Origin: Terriglobia bacterium
Lineage (GTDB): Bacteria > Acidobacteriota > Terriglobia > Terriglobales > Acidobacteriaceae
Reading direction: 5' to 3'
Length of the DNA: 43,263 nucleotides
NCBI GenBank assembly: GCA_020073165.1
Contig: JAIQFP010000029.1
Coordinates: 1-43,263 of the forward strand
Every line of letters begins with the position of its first letter. The first letter of the stretch is position 1. Positions 33,078 to 40,945 of this stretch are shown here, piece by piece. The notes under the pieces are model-generated. The model saw nothing but the letters and a program-made list of their open reading frames with translations. It did no database searches and was not told the DNA's origin. The position numbers and the translations under genes were made by a program.

Positions 33078-34459
33078 GCACCAAAGCCAACATCTTGATC
33101 GTCGAGGATGAAGCCAAGATGCGGCGACTTCTTGAGCTCAATCTGGGCGACGATGGGTTCAACACCCTCTCCGCGGCCGATGCCGAATCCGGGTTGAAGC
33201 TGTTGCAGAGCGGGTCGGTGGATCTAGTGATTACCGATCTCAAGCTTCCTGGTATGGACGGTTTGGAGTTCTTGCAGCAGGTGAAGCGGTTCAATGCGGC
33301 GCTGCCCGTCGTGGTCATGACTGCGTTTGGGACGGTCGAGACTGCCGTCACCGCGATGAAGGCGGGGGCCAGCGACTATGTGCTGAAGCCGTTCTCGCTG
33401 GATGAGATGCGCATGGTGGTGCGCAAGGAACTGGATGTCCACCGGCTGCGGGAGGAGAACCGGTCACTGCGCGAGGCGTTGCAGAAGCGCTATGAGCATC
33501 CCAACATCGTAGCCCGCAGCCCCAAGATGCAGGAGGTGCTGGCCACCGTCGAGCGGGTGGCGCCTACCAACTCCACGGTGCTGCTGGGCGGGGAGAGCGG
33601 GGTGGGCAAGGACCTGATTGCGCGCGCCATTCACGAGAAATCGCGGCGGGCTTCGGGGCCGTTCATCAAGATCAACAGCACCGCGATTCCGGAGAACCTG
33701 CTGGAGAGTGAGTTGTTCGGCTACGAGAAGGGCGCGTTTACCGGGGCGGTCGGCAGCAAGCCTGGCAAGTTTGAACTGGCCGACAAGGGGACCTTGTTTC
33801 TGGATGAGATCGGCGATGTGCCGGCGGCTACCCAGGTCAAGCTGCTGCGCGTGCTTCAGGAGCGAGAGTTCGAGCGGCTGGGCGGCACGCGCACTTTGAA
33901 GGTGGACGTGCGGCTGGTGGCGGCCACCAATCGCGATCTGCGGGCAGCGCTGGAAGAGGGCACGTTTCGCGAGGATCTTTACTACCGGCTGAATGTCGTG
34001 CCCATTGATCTTCCGCCGCTACGGGAACATAAAGAAGATATCCCGGAGCTGGTGAACCTGTTTCTGGCGCGGGCCTCGGCGGAGTCCGGCAAAGAGATCG
34101 TGCGGGTGACACCGGATGCCCTGAAGGTCCTGATGGGCTACCACTGGCCCGGCAATGTTCGCGAGCTGCAGAACATCATCGAGCGGGCATCGGCGCTGGC
34201 CAAGGGGCCGGTGCTGGATGCGGCGGACATCCATCTCGATCCGCAGCGCTCGAAGCCGGCGAACTCGGGGGCCGCGCTTCTCCCCGAGGGGATGACGATG
34301 GAGCAGTGGGAGGACGAGATGATTCGCGAAGCGCTGCGGCGGGCGAATGGCAACAAGAGCCAGGCGGCGCGCCTGCTGGGGCTGTCGCGGAACGCGTTGC
34401 GCTACCGGCTATCCAAGATTGGGATCGAGGACGACGCGGAGAACGGAAAAGAAAGTTAG
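33074..34459 (+). CDS. Sigma54-dependent NtrC-type response regulator
   Basis: A 461-residue regulator. The receiver domain (1-120) has its phosphorylation site at Asp55 ([12 protein letters not shown]) and Lys about 105 (VLKPFS). The AAA+ domain has Walker [10 protein letters not shown] (172-180), the sigma54-contact loop GAFTGA (220-225), Walker [11 protein letters not shown] and an arginine-finger region [10 protein letters not shown]. The C-terminal Fis-type HTH is [28 protein letters not shown]. It forms a 4-bp-overlap pair with the histidine kinase and should activate sigma54 promoters; its targets are not evident here. Confidence 0.96.
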   Translation: MSTKANILIVEDEAKMRRLLELNLGDDGFNTLSAADAESGLKLLQSGSVDLVITDLKLPGMDGLEFLQQVKRFNAALPVVVMTAFGTVETAVTAMKAGASDYVLKPFSLDEMRMVVRKELDVHRLREENRSLREALQKRYEHPNIVARSPKMQEVLATVERVAPTNSTVLLGGESGVGKDLIARAIHEKSRRASGPFIKINSTAIPENLLESELFGYEKGAFTGAVGSKPGKFELADKGTLFLDEIGDVPAATQVKLLRVLQEREFERLGGTRTLKVDVRLVAATNRDLRAALEEGTFREDLYYRLNVVPIDLPPLREHKEDIPELVNLFLARASAESGKEIVRVTPDALKVLMGYHWPGNVRELQNIIERASALAKGPVLDAADIHLDPQRSKPANSGAALLPEGMTMEQWEDEMIREALRRANGNKSQAARLLGLSRNALRYRLSKIGIEDDAENGKES

Positions 34460-34530
34460 GCGCGTCTAATCCCGAGGGTGCTGCTCAGAAAGGGCAGGCC
34501 ACCCGCTGCCGAATCTGGCTTGCGAGCTGC

Positions 34531-34559
34531 TTGACACGAAATCTGCCTCGGCATAACCT
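34531..34559 (+). promoter_or_regulatory. Sigma70 promoter
   Basis: Perfect -35 TTGACA, then a 17-bp spacer, then TAACCT as a weak -10. It lies 55 bp upstream of the small membrane-protein gene starting at 34614. Confidence 0.55.
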
Positions 34560-34613
34560 TTGTTAACTTTCAAACGGGCCCATCAGGGTGAGATTGTTCC
34601 GAGGTGTCGGGGC

Positions 34614-34940
34614 ATGGGGTCCGGTGTAAACATCTGTGCGTTATTGGTGGGCCTGGCAGCTTTTGCGAGCTGGACGGTCTCTCGCTTCACTGTACCTCGG
34701 CGTGTGGGATGGGTTAACTTCCTTGGCGGAGTGGGTATCCTCGCTCTCTTCTTTTCCATCGTATCTCCCGATGATGACGGATTTCAGCAGGAGTTGATCT
34801 GCCCCCGTATCTTGTGCGGGCCAGGGGGCATTCCGGCCACGTCGACCGTATTGATGATCGATTTGGTGAACGCCAACCATGAGGTCTTTCCCGGTCAGTC
34901 CAAAACCGTGACGTTCACAATACCTGCCCCGGCGAAATAA
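34614..34940 (+). CDS. Small membrane protein, hypothetical
   Basis: A 108-residue protein with two hydrophobic segments (INICALLV-type opening around 5-20, and LGGVGILALFFSIVS about 38-52). A longer extracytoplasmic part has two Cys (ELICPRILCGPGG) and a strand-rich end (VNANHEVFPGQSKTVTFTIP). No family recognised. The start at 34614 is preferred because GAGGTG lies 8 nt upstream; an in-frame TTG start at 34560 is possible. It has its own predicted promoter. Confidence 0.65.
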   Translation: MGSGVNICALLVGLAAFASWTVSRFTVPRRVGWVNFLGGVGILALFFSIVSPDDDGFQQELICPRILCGPGGIPATSTVLMIDLVNANHEVFPGQSKTVTFTIPAPAK

Positions 34941-34957
34941 GACGAGGGAGGAGAACC

Positions 34958-35032
34958 ATGTTGGTTGCAGATGAGATCGCAGCTTTAGTAAGAAACTTTG
35001 TCGGTTTTCACGTTCAGCCACCAAAGGGCTGA
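34958..35032 (+). CDS. Possible 24-residue small protein
   Basis: A short frame (MLVADEIAALVRNFVGFHVQ..) begins 4-5 nt after a strong GGAGGAG ribosome-binding site and ends at TGA. It has an amphipathic helix-like stretch (ADEIAALVRNFVGF). It may be a true small protein, a leader peptide for the VOC gene 39 nt downstream, or the 5' scar of a lost gene. Confidence 0.4.
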   Translation: MLVADEIAALVRNFVGFHVQPPKG

Positions 35033-35071
35033 TCTGACTTTCGATTCATGCGAATGCATAAGGAGGAAAAA

Positions 35072-35761
35072 ATGGCAACTGCGAGTGCAATCCCCAACAA
35101 TGAACCAACCAGCAACGCGAGTCCCGCGAGAGTCGACATGAAGCTTGAGGTGGTCATCATCCCCGTCTCGGATGTCGATCGCGCGAAAGAGTTCTACTCC
35201 AGGCTCGGGTGGAGGCTCGACGCCGATTTCGCCGCCGGTGACGACTGGCGCGCGGTCCAGTTCACGCCGCCCGGCTCCGGGTGCTCGGTAATCTTCGGCA
35301 AGAACGTTACCCCGGCAGCACCTGGCTCTGCCCAAGGCCTGTACCTGATCGTGTCCGACATCGACGCCGTACGCAAAGATCTGCTCGGTCGTGGCGTCAA
35401 GGCTAGCGAGGTCTTCCACGGCGGCAGCGTGTTCGCTGGGCCTGACCAGCCCTACCTATTTGGCCGTCTCCGGGTCGTGGGTCCGGACCCCGAGCATCGC
35501 AGCTATCAATCGCATGTCTCGTTCACTGACCCAGACGGCAACGGCTGGCTGCTGCAGGAGGTCACGACGCGGTTGCCCGGTCGCATCGACTCTGGGGCGA
35601 CGACTTTCGCGTCGGCGATCGATCTGGCAAGCGCGCTTCGCCGTGCGGAAGCTGCCCACGGCGAACACGAAAAGCGCACCGGTCAACGCGACGCAAACTG
35701 GCCCGATTGGTACGCCGTCTACATGGTAGCGGAGCAGTCCGGCAAAGAGCTGCCGCAATGA
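35072..35761 (+). CDS. VOC-family (glyoxalase-like) protein
   Basis: A 229-residue protein. After about 22 flexible residues comes one VOC domain (24-155): MKLEVVIIPVSDVDRAKEFYSRLGWRLDADF, YLIVSDIDAVRKDLLGRGV and HVSFTDPDGNGWLLQEVT (metal-ligand Glu). The C-terminal extension (ASALRRAEAAHGEHEKRTG..WPDWYAVYMVAEQSG) is typical of one VOC subgroup. Enzymatic role unknown; the fold covers dioxygenases, glyoxalases and resistance proteins. The start at 35072 follows AGGAGG at 5-6 nt. Its stop overlaps a small remnant frame (ATGA). Confidence 0.88.
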   Translation: MATASAIPNNEPTSNASPARVDMKLEVVIIPVSDVDRAKEFYSRLGWRLDADFAAGDDWRAVQFTPPGSGCSVIFGKNVTPAAPGSAQGLYLIVSDIDAVRKDLLGRGVKASEVFHGGSVFAGPDQPYLFGRLRVVGPDPEHRSYQSHVSFTDPDGNGWLLQEVTTRLPGRIDSGATTFASAIDLASALRRAEAAHGEHEKRTGQRDANWPDWYAVYMVAEQSGKELPQ

Positions 35762-35829
35762 ACGGCTACGACGTGATCATCATCGAAGGCGCATATCTGG
35801 GCCAGCCCTGGATCGGTCCACTGGCCTAG
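35758..35829 (+). pseudogene. Remnant of an FAD oxidoreductase N-terminus
   Basis: A 23-codon frame overlaps the VOC stop (ATGA). It reads MNGYDVIIIEGAYLGQP.., like the first strand of flavoprotein disulfide reductases (YDVIIIGxGxxG) but with the Gly motif decayed, and stops at TAG. An intact flavoprotein gene starts 34 bp further on. It may be a scar of a deletion or replacement. Confidence 0.35.
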
Positions 35830-35862
35830 TGTGCCCTCCGATCTGCCTTAAAGGAGAGCTTC

Positions 35863-37242
35863 TTGTCGCAACATTTCGACGCCATCATCATCGGGACGGG
35901 CCAGGCAGGCCCGTCCCTGGCGGCTCGGTTTTCCGCCGCGGGCAAGACAGTCGCTATTATCGAACGTCACAAGTTTGGCGGCACTTGTGTGAACACCGGA
36001 TGCATCCCGACCAAGACGCTCGTTGCCAGCGCCTACGCGGCCCACGTTGCTCGCCGAGGTGGTGAATACGGTTTCAGCGTCAGCAGCGATGTGCGCGTCG
36101 ATATGAAGCGCGTCAAAGCACGCAAGGATGCAGTCTCCGGACGGTCGAACAAAGGCGTAGAAGAATGGTTGCGAGGACTTAAGAATTGCAAGGTCATCCA
36201 AGGCCATGCCCGTTTTCAATCGTCGGACGCTGTCGTGGTCAATGATGAAGTCCTCGAAGCCGACAAAATTTATATCAACGTCGGCGGACGCGCGTCTGTT
36301 CCAGAGATGCCGGGGATTCATGATGTTCCGTTTCTCAACAACTCATCGATAATGGACGTTGATTTCCTGCCGGAGCATCTCGTGGTTGTCGGTGGAAGTT
36401 ATGTCGGGTTGGAATTCGCTCAGATGTATCGCCGCTTCGGGAGCGAAGTCACGATTGTAGAGATGGGTGCCCGCTTGATTGGACGTGAAGACGAAGATCT
36501 GTCCCAAGCCGTGCGCGAAATCCTGGAGAAGGAGGGAATACAGATTCGGCTGAATGCAAAATGCATATCACTGGCGAAGCGCAACAGCCATATTAGGGTC
36601 GGCGTCGATTGCGAGGAAGGTCCGCCGGAAGTATTGGGCACTCATGTTCTCCTGGCCGTGGGACGTACTCCCAACACGCACGACCTTGGCCTTGACCGCG
36701 CCGGGGTTGCAACCGACCAGCGCGGCTACATCATGGTTGATGATCAACTGCAAACCTACGTGCCCGGCATTTGGGCCCTGGGTGACTGCAACGGCCGCGG
36801 CGCCTTTACGCATACTTCGTACAACGACTATGAGATCGTCGCCGACAATCTTTTCAACGCAGACCATCGCCGCGTGTCAGACCGAATTCAGGCGTACGCC
36901 TTGTATATAGATCCGCCCTTAGGCCGCTGCGGCATGACGGACGCTGACATACGGAAGTCCGGACGTCGTGCACTCATTACGAAATATCCCATGAGCCGGG
37001 TGAGCCGGGCCTATGAAAAAGGTGAAACACAAGGTTTCATGAAAATCTGTGTTGATGCGGAAACAAAACAGATTCTGGGTGCTGCGATTCTTGGCACCGG
37101 CGGCGATGAAGTCGTTCATGTTTTGCTGGATGTCATGTACGCGAAGGCTCCCTACACGGTCATACAGCGTGCAATGCATATTCATCCTACGGTTGCGGAA
37201 TATCTCCCTACCGTCTTGTTCAAACTGGAGCCTTTTGCGTGA
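35863..37242 (+). CDS. MerA-like FAD/NAD(P) disulfide oxidoreductase
   Basis: A 459-residue class I pyridine-nucleotide disulfide oxidoreductase. FAD site: FDAIIIGTGQAGPSLAARF (6-24). Redox pair: GGTCVNTGCIPTK (Cys42, Cys47). NAD(P) site: VVVGGSYVGLEFAQMYRRFG, with a second FAD motif at YVPGIWALGDCNGRGAFT. The dimerisation domain ends with HIHPTVAEYLPTVL, which carries the His-Pro of the active site. It lacks the N-terminal HMA domain and the C-terminal Cys pair of true mercuric reductase, so mercury reduction is not supported. The start is TTG, with AAAGGAG upstream. Confidence 0.9.
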   Translation: MSQHFDAIIIGTGQAGPSLAARFSAAGKTVAIIERHKFGGTCVNTGCIPTKTLVASAYAAHVARRGGEYGFSVSSDVRVDMKRVKARKDAVSGRSNKGVEEWLRGLKNCKVIQGHARFQSSDAVVVNDEVLEADKIYINVGGRASVPEMPGIHDVPFLNNSSIMDVDFLPEHLVVVGGSYVGLEFAQMYRRFGSEVTIVEMGARLIGREDEDLSQAVREILEKEGIQIRLNAKCISLAKRNSHIRVGVDCEEGPPEVLGTHVLLAVGRTPNTHDLGLDRAGVATDQRGYIMVDDQLQTYVPGIWALGDCNGRGAFTHTSYNDYEIVADNLFNADHRRVSDRIQAYALYIDPPLGRCGMTDADIRKSGRRALITKYPMSRVSRAYEKGETQGFMKICVDAETKQILGAAILGTGGDEVVHVLLDVMYAKAPYTVIQRAMHIHPTVAEYLPTVLFKLEPFA

Positions 37243-37347
37243 GAGGCAGAGCGCATAGGAGGAAAACATGGCAAGGCCGGGTGCCCCACAGGAACTTTTT
37301 GACGTCCCCCGCCGTATCTCAGGCCAAGCTCTCCCCAGGGGGACGAC

Positions 37348-38061
37348 ATGCATTCCACCCGGAACCCCGGCAGATTCGCAGGCTTGCTGTATGTACTGGT
37401 GTCAATCCCGGGCGTCTTCGCCCTCATGTACGTGCCCAGCAAGCTGATCGTGCACGGCAACGCCACCGCGACGGCCAGCAACATCACGGCCTCAGAGACG
37501 CTGTTTCGCGCCGGCATCGCGTGCAACCTCATCGGCCAGGTCCTTTTTATGTGGGTGACGCTGGCGCTGTACGATCTGCTGAAAGGGGTCAACCGGCGGC
37601 ACGCCTTGCTCATGCTGGGATTGTTTGTGGTGTCCGTCCCGATCGCGATGCTGAATGAGCTGAATTCCGTCGCGGCCCTCATCCTGGTGCGGGGAACTGA
37701 TTTCCTGTCCATCGTTGACAAGCCGCAGCGGGATGCTCTGGCCATGCTGTTCCTCAATCTGCATGGTCGCGGATTTGGCATCGCCGAAATATTCTGGGGT
37801 CTTTGGCTGTTACCGCTGGGGCTGCTGGTGTACCGGTCGGGCTTTATTCCCCGCATCCTGGGGGTGCTGCTGATGGTTAATTGCTTTTCCTATGTGGTAA
37901 CCAGTTTCACGTCCTTCGTCCTGCCACAGTACGAAAGCATCGTCGCCCGATGGATGATGCCGCTCCAGTTTGGAGAACTGTTGTTTATGCTTTGGCTTCT
38001 GATCATGGGCGCAAAGCCCAAGCCGTTAGCGGGTGCAGCCTCCTCGGCGGCGGTTGGTTAG
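37348..38061 (+). CDS. DUF4386 membrane protein
   Basis: A 237-residue polytopic protein of the DUF4386 family with about six transmembrane helices (around 12-30, 55-75, 86-104, 150-170, 172-195, 205-225). Family blocks are RFAGLLYVLVSIPGVFALMYVPSKLIV, LFRAGIACNLIGQVLFMWVTLALYDLLKGVN and GFGIAEIFWGLWLLPLGLLVYRSGFIPRILGVLLM. Function unknown. AGGGGG precedes the ATG. A short frame with AGGAGG at 37268 lies just upstream, but looks non-coding. Confidence 0.88.
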   Translation: MHSTRNPGRFAGLLYVLVSIPGVFALMYVPSKLIVHGNATATASNITASETLFRAGIACNLIGQVLFMWVTLALYDLLKGVNRRHALLMLGLFVVSVPIAMLNELNSVAALILVRGTDFLSIVDKPQRDALAMLFLNLHGRGFGIAEIFWGLWLLPLGLLVYRSGFIPRILGVLLMVNCFSYVVTSFTSFVLPQYESIVARWMMPLQFGELLFMLWLLIMGAKPKPLAGAASSAAVG

Positions 38062-38116
38062 GCGCACTCCGCGAAGGGTTGGCGCACCCGGCTCTTAGTT
38101 AAGGCAGCGTCCCGTC

Positions 38117-38150
38117 TGTCCCCAGTTTGTCCGTCTGTCCCCAGTTTGTC
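38117..38150 (+). repeat. Tandem GTCTGTCCCCAGTTTGTCC
   Basis: Two tandem copies of a 19-bp unit, the first truncated at the window's repeat start. Related GTCTGTCCCC motifs occur at about 40101-40115 (inverted) and 40288. The stretch 38062-38298 holds this repeat, a hairpin repeat and no supportable gene. Confidence 0.55.
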
Positions 38151-38165
38151 CAAGCAGCATCGTAC

Positions 38166-38198
38166 CCCACTCATTCGCAAAGAACGCGAATGAGTGGG
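38166..38198 (+). repeat. Hairpin repeat, copy 1
   Basis: CCCACTCATTCGC and GCGAATGAGTGGG are perfectly complementary (13 bp) around AAAGAAC. A GGGCCGCCCGCC tail follows. First of at least six copies between 38.1 and 42.8 kb. Confidence 0.8.
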
Positions 38199-38298
38199 CC
38201 GCCCGCCCGTGTGCGAGTCAACGCACAGGAGACGGTGACAGGGCGCACTGACCGGCGCTCGAATGAGTGCTGAGATAGCGCCGAAAGGAAGCTGTCTT

Positions 38299-38769
38299 GT
38301 GAAGTCACCAGATCTCGACGAGATCCAACGCCGCTTTGTGGCAATGCCACCCGAGGAGTTCGCACTCCTTAAGCGCGGGGACCTCACGGAATCAGGGCGC
38401 GAGCTGTACGATCGAGAAATCGAACGTCGCAGTAGCCCCGAGTGGTCTGCGCTGCAAGCGCGCAAAGAAGCAGAATACGTGAAACGCCTCGAGGGTTACA
38501 CGTCAAAGTATCATTGTCCACAATGCCAGGAGAAACTTAAGCGAGGCGAGTACGCAAGGTGGGTCAAGTGGTTCATTGGACCGATCTTCGGCCGGTTGCT
38601 GAGGCCGCTGATCTGCAAGCAACACGGAGAAATAGACATTGAATTGTTGGCCGCGGAGGAACAACGGTCGGCGAAGACAGCGAGATTCATTGGTCTTGTA
38701 GTCGGAGGCATTCTCAACGTCATCCTTTTCGTTTTCCTGCTGTGGTATTCCTTCTTCAGCGAACTGTAG
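38299..38769 (+). CDS. Zinc-ribbon-like membrane protein, hypothetical
   Basis: A 156-residue protein. A charged N-terminal part (DEIQRRFVAMPPEEFALLKRGDLTESGRELYDREIERR) is followed by a Cys/His set CPQC..ICKQHG (about residues 75-115) that could bind zinc, then one C-terminal transmembrane helix (FIGLVVGGILNVILFVFLLWYSFF). No family recognised. The start is taken as GTG 38299, with AAAGGA 9-10 nt upstream; an in-frame ATG at 38263 falls in repeat-like DNA. Flanked on both sides by hairpin repeats. Confidence 0.65.
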   Translation: MKSPDLDEIQRRFVAMPPEEFALLKRGDLTESGRELYDREIERRSSPEWSALQARKEAEYVKRLEGYTSKYHCPQCQEKLKRGEYARWVKWFIGPIFGRLLRPLICKQHGEIDIELLAAEEQRSAKTARFIGLVVGGILNVILFVFLLWYSFFSEL

Positions 38770-38805
38770 TCTGGAATTCAGGAACCGAGAGGCGGGGCGG
38801 GTGGC

Positions 38806-38836
38806 CCACTCATTCGCGTTCCTTGCGAATGAGTGG
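38806..38836 (-). repeat. Hairpin repeat, copy 2 (inverted)
   Basis: CCACTCATTCGC and GCGAATGAGTGG (12 bp) around GTTCCTT. On the minus strand the loop reads AAGGAAC, so the element is inverted relative to copy 1. Confidence 0.75.
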
Positions 38837-38921
38837 CGATGCGACGCTGCACGCAATACCTACAGCCTGGATGGGTGTGCGAGTCAATGATCACGATAAG
38901 TGTCCGTCGGCAGCACCCCAC

Positions 38922-38954
38922 CCCATACATTCGCAAAGAGCGCGAATGTATGGG
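38922..38954 (+). repeat. Hairpin repeat, copy 3 (compensated)
   Basis: CCCATACATTCGC and GCGAATGTATGGG (13 bp) around AAAGAGC, followed by a GGGCCACCCCGCC tail and another GGGCCACCCGCC. Two stem bases differ from copy 1 and both partner bases changed with them. Confidence 0.8.
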
Positions 38955-38990
38955 CCACCCCGCCTGTCTGGGCCACCCGCCGTCGACACC

Positions 38991-39989
38991 TTAAGGTACG
39001 TAGCCCGTGGTGGAGCCGACTATCTTCAGAAAGAATGTTATAGCTCCTTCGATCAGCTTCGTTGAGGGTTCAACGATAACCGGAATCACATGCGAGATAG
39101 CTCGACCATTAAATGTGATTTCCGCACGAAACTTCATCCGAAACGGTCGGCCTGCGGCCTGCATCAGATTGTTTATCTTGACCAGCTTCGCATGATCTAT
39201 CGGAACTTGAAAGTCCTGTCCACTGCGCTCAAGTCTGTCGCTGTCAATCTTGGCCTCGTGCATGTCAAGGTAATCCAACTGGGTCAGCACGATGTCGCGG
39301 TCAGCCGTAATCCATAAGATTGGACCGTTGGGATACTCGCCAATAAATTCAGCCTTGATTTGAGGATTGCGGAACTCATCGCGTGACCCCGCTGTCAGCT
39401 TTGACAGCTGCTGCTCGGCGCGAGCCTCGAATTTAGACAAGCCGGTCTCGAGTCTGCCTAGTTCGTTCCTAGAGCGCAGGTTCTGAATAACCGCCCTTAT
39501 GATTTGAGGCAGGTGTCTCGTCGCAACGGAGCGAAGCTCTTCAAGTGTCGAGTAGGTTGAATACAGCGAGTCTTTTTGACGCTGTGCCCGGTATTCCTTC
39601 AAAGCTTCCAGCTGTCCTCGGTCGGAGTCCCTCGGCACCGGTGCATCCGAAAAATAAAGGGCCACATGCCTGCCTGCCCTGCGAAGCTCCTCGATTTCCT
39701 CAATAGTCCCAGATAAGGCTTCCCCCGTTGGCGTACCAATCCGACAACCGAATATTCCGATTACTGCATCCGCCCCACTGACGATTTGCTTGTTTAGAAG
39801 TTGCTGTGGTCGCCCACCGGAAGCGGGGTAGCTATGCGTTTCCCACTTGATTGGCTCCAATATGACTTGCTGCTCTTGGGAGTGAACCCCGTTCCACGTG
39901 TGGATGACATCGGTAAACAATTCGCGTTCTTTTTCAACGTCCGAAGGGGACGCAATGAGTATCCTCAGAACAATTGCGGCTCTCGCCAT
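38991..39989 (-). CDS. DUF4062/TIR-like N-domain protein
   Basis: A 332-residue protein. The N-terminal domain (about 7-170) reads LRILIASPSDVEKERELFTDVIHTWN, VILEPIKWETHSYPASGGRPQQLLNKQIV, ADAVIGIFGCRIGTPTG, SGTIEEIEEL and HVALYFSDAPVP. These are the hallmarks of the DUF4062-type family with a TIR/deoxyribosyltransferase-like fold. A short coiled segment follows, then a beta-rich C-terminal domain (IKAEFIGEYPNGPILWITADRDIVLTQLDYLD..ISHVIPVIVEPS) that I do not recognise and that could be a sensor. Such fusions often sit in defence regions. No partner gene is adjacent. GGGGAAGA lies upstream of the ATG. Confidence 0.8.
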   Translation of the reverse strand: MARAAIVLRILIASPSDVEKERELFTDVIHTWNGVHSQEQQVILEPIKWETHSYPASGGRPQQLLNKQIVSGADAVIGIFGCRIGTPTGEALSGTIEEIEELRRAGRHVALYFSDAPVPRDSDRGQLEALKEYRAQRQKDSLYSTYSTLEELRSVATRHLPQIIRAVIQNLRSRNELGRLETGLSKFEARAEQQLSKLTAGSRDEFRNPQIKAEFIGEYPNGPILWITADRDIVLTQLDYLDMHEAKIDSDRLERSGQDFQVPIDHAKLVKINNLMQAAGRPFRMKFRAEITFNGRAISHVIPVIVEPSTKLIEGAITFFLKIVGSTTGYVP

Positions 39990-40464
39990 TAGTCTTCCCC
40001 TATTCGTCAGTGATTAACGCCCAAACCACGATAACCAAGCATATTATTGGCGACGCGGCCCGGCCTTCGACGAACAATCATAGGGTCAAGAAAGACCGCG
40101 GACAGACAATTCGGGGACAGACGGAAGTGACCCTAATTGTCGTGCCAGTTCGGGAAATCATTCGCAAATCGCTGCGATTCTGTCAAAGCCCCGACCGGCA
40201 TCCGTTACTTTGGCTGCCAAAAGCCCGTTGCAAATTCTGACCAGGACCAAATGGTTTTTGTGGCCTAGTTAGAATTGGCGTCAGTTCCGTCTGTCCCCGA
40301 TTTTCCCTAACCCCCACTTCTCGCAAAGAACGCGAAGGAGTGCGCCACCCGTGGTTGCGCTCTTTCCTAAATCGGGAGGGGCAAAATCGGAGGAGGATCG
40401 ACATTCTGGGCCACCTGCCAGACGAGGGCCATACAATATCGTTAAGTCCAAAGGAGGATCGCCG
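39990..40464 (+). other. Gene-free stretch with repeats
   Basis: 475 bp without a supportable gene. It contains GGACAGAC/GTCTGTCCCC motifs (about 40101-40115 and 40288), the imperfect hairpin copy at 40311-40347, a GGGCCACCTGCC tail motif near 40409, and the ribosome-binding site of the next gene. Nothing else is recognised. Confidence 0.6.
40311..40347 (+). repeat. Hairpin repeat, copy 4 (degenerate)
   Basis: CCCCACTTCTCGC-AAAGAAC-GCGAAGGAGTGCG followed by CCACCCG. The loop is identical to copy 1, but the stem has mismatches. Confidence 0.6.
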
Positions 40465-40875
40465 ATGAAAAGCGCAATCCTTCGCGTTTTCGCCCTTATC
40501 TTCTTTCTGGCCGGTTGTTGGTATGCGTTCAGTTCGGCGCTGGTGTTGGTCTCCGGGCAGGGGGGACTGGGCCAGATGGGAACCTGCATAGCTGGTCTCT
40601 GGGCATTGGTCGGGTCCGTAGGGTTGTTCAAGCGCGAACGCTGGGGCTGGCGAGTGATGTTGGCCTTTTTCTGTACCGCGGCATCCTGGTTGCTTCTCCA
40701 GTATTTCGTGTTGCCCGAGTGGGCCGGCGGGGTTCCGCAGTATTCCTATTCTTTATACGAGGCGGCTCGGGCGGTGGCAGCACCGTTGATTGCGATTGCG
40801 GTGCTTTTCTGGCTGCGCGGTGAAGTGGAAACCGAACCGCGAGCCACCAGCAAGGCAACAACCCTGGGGATTTGA
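40465..40875 (+). CDS. Small polytopic membrane protein, hypothetical
   Basis: A 136-residue protein with four transmembrane helices (about 5-24, 34-54, 60-80, 98-116) and a charged tail (RGEVETEPRATSK). No family recognised. The start at 40465 has AAAGGAGG 7 nt upstream; the longer in-frame start upstream runs through repeat DNA and is rejected. The following secreted-protein gene starts 70 bp downstream. Confidence 0.75.
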   Translation: MKSAILRVFALIFFLAGCWYAFSSALVLVSGQGGLGQMGTCIAGLWALVGSVGLFKRERWGWRVMLAFFCTAASWLLLQYFVLPEWAGGVPQYSYSLYEAARAVAAPLIAIAVLFWLRGEVETEPRATSKATTLGI

Positions 40876-40945
40876 CCTCCACCGGCTCTGAAGCGAACTG
40901 GGCGCGGCCGAGTTTCAAAGACTGCTGACAACCAAGGAGGTTGTT

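Noticed and set aside
35863-37242. True mercuric reductase (merA)
   Set aside because: No N-terminal heavy-metal domain, no C-terminal Cys pair and no mer genes nearby; only the generic disulfide-reductase core is present.
37268-37444. Short frame with a good AGGAGG site upstream of the DUF4386 gene
   Set aside because: Its product is Pro/Cys-rich and most of it overlaps the DUF4386 gene in another frame; probably a by-product, though the ribosome-binding site is real.
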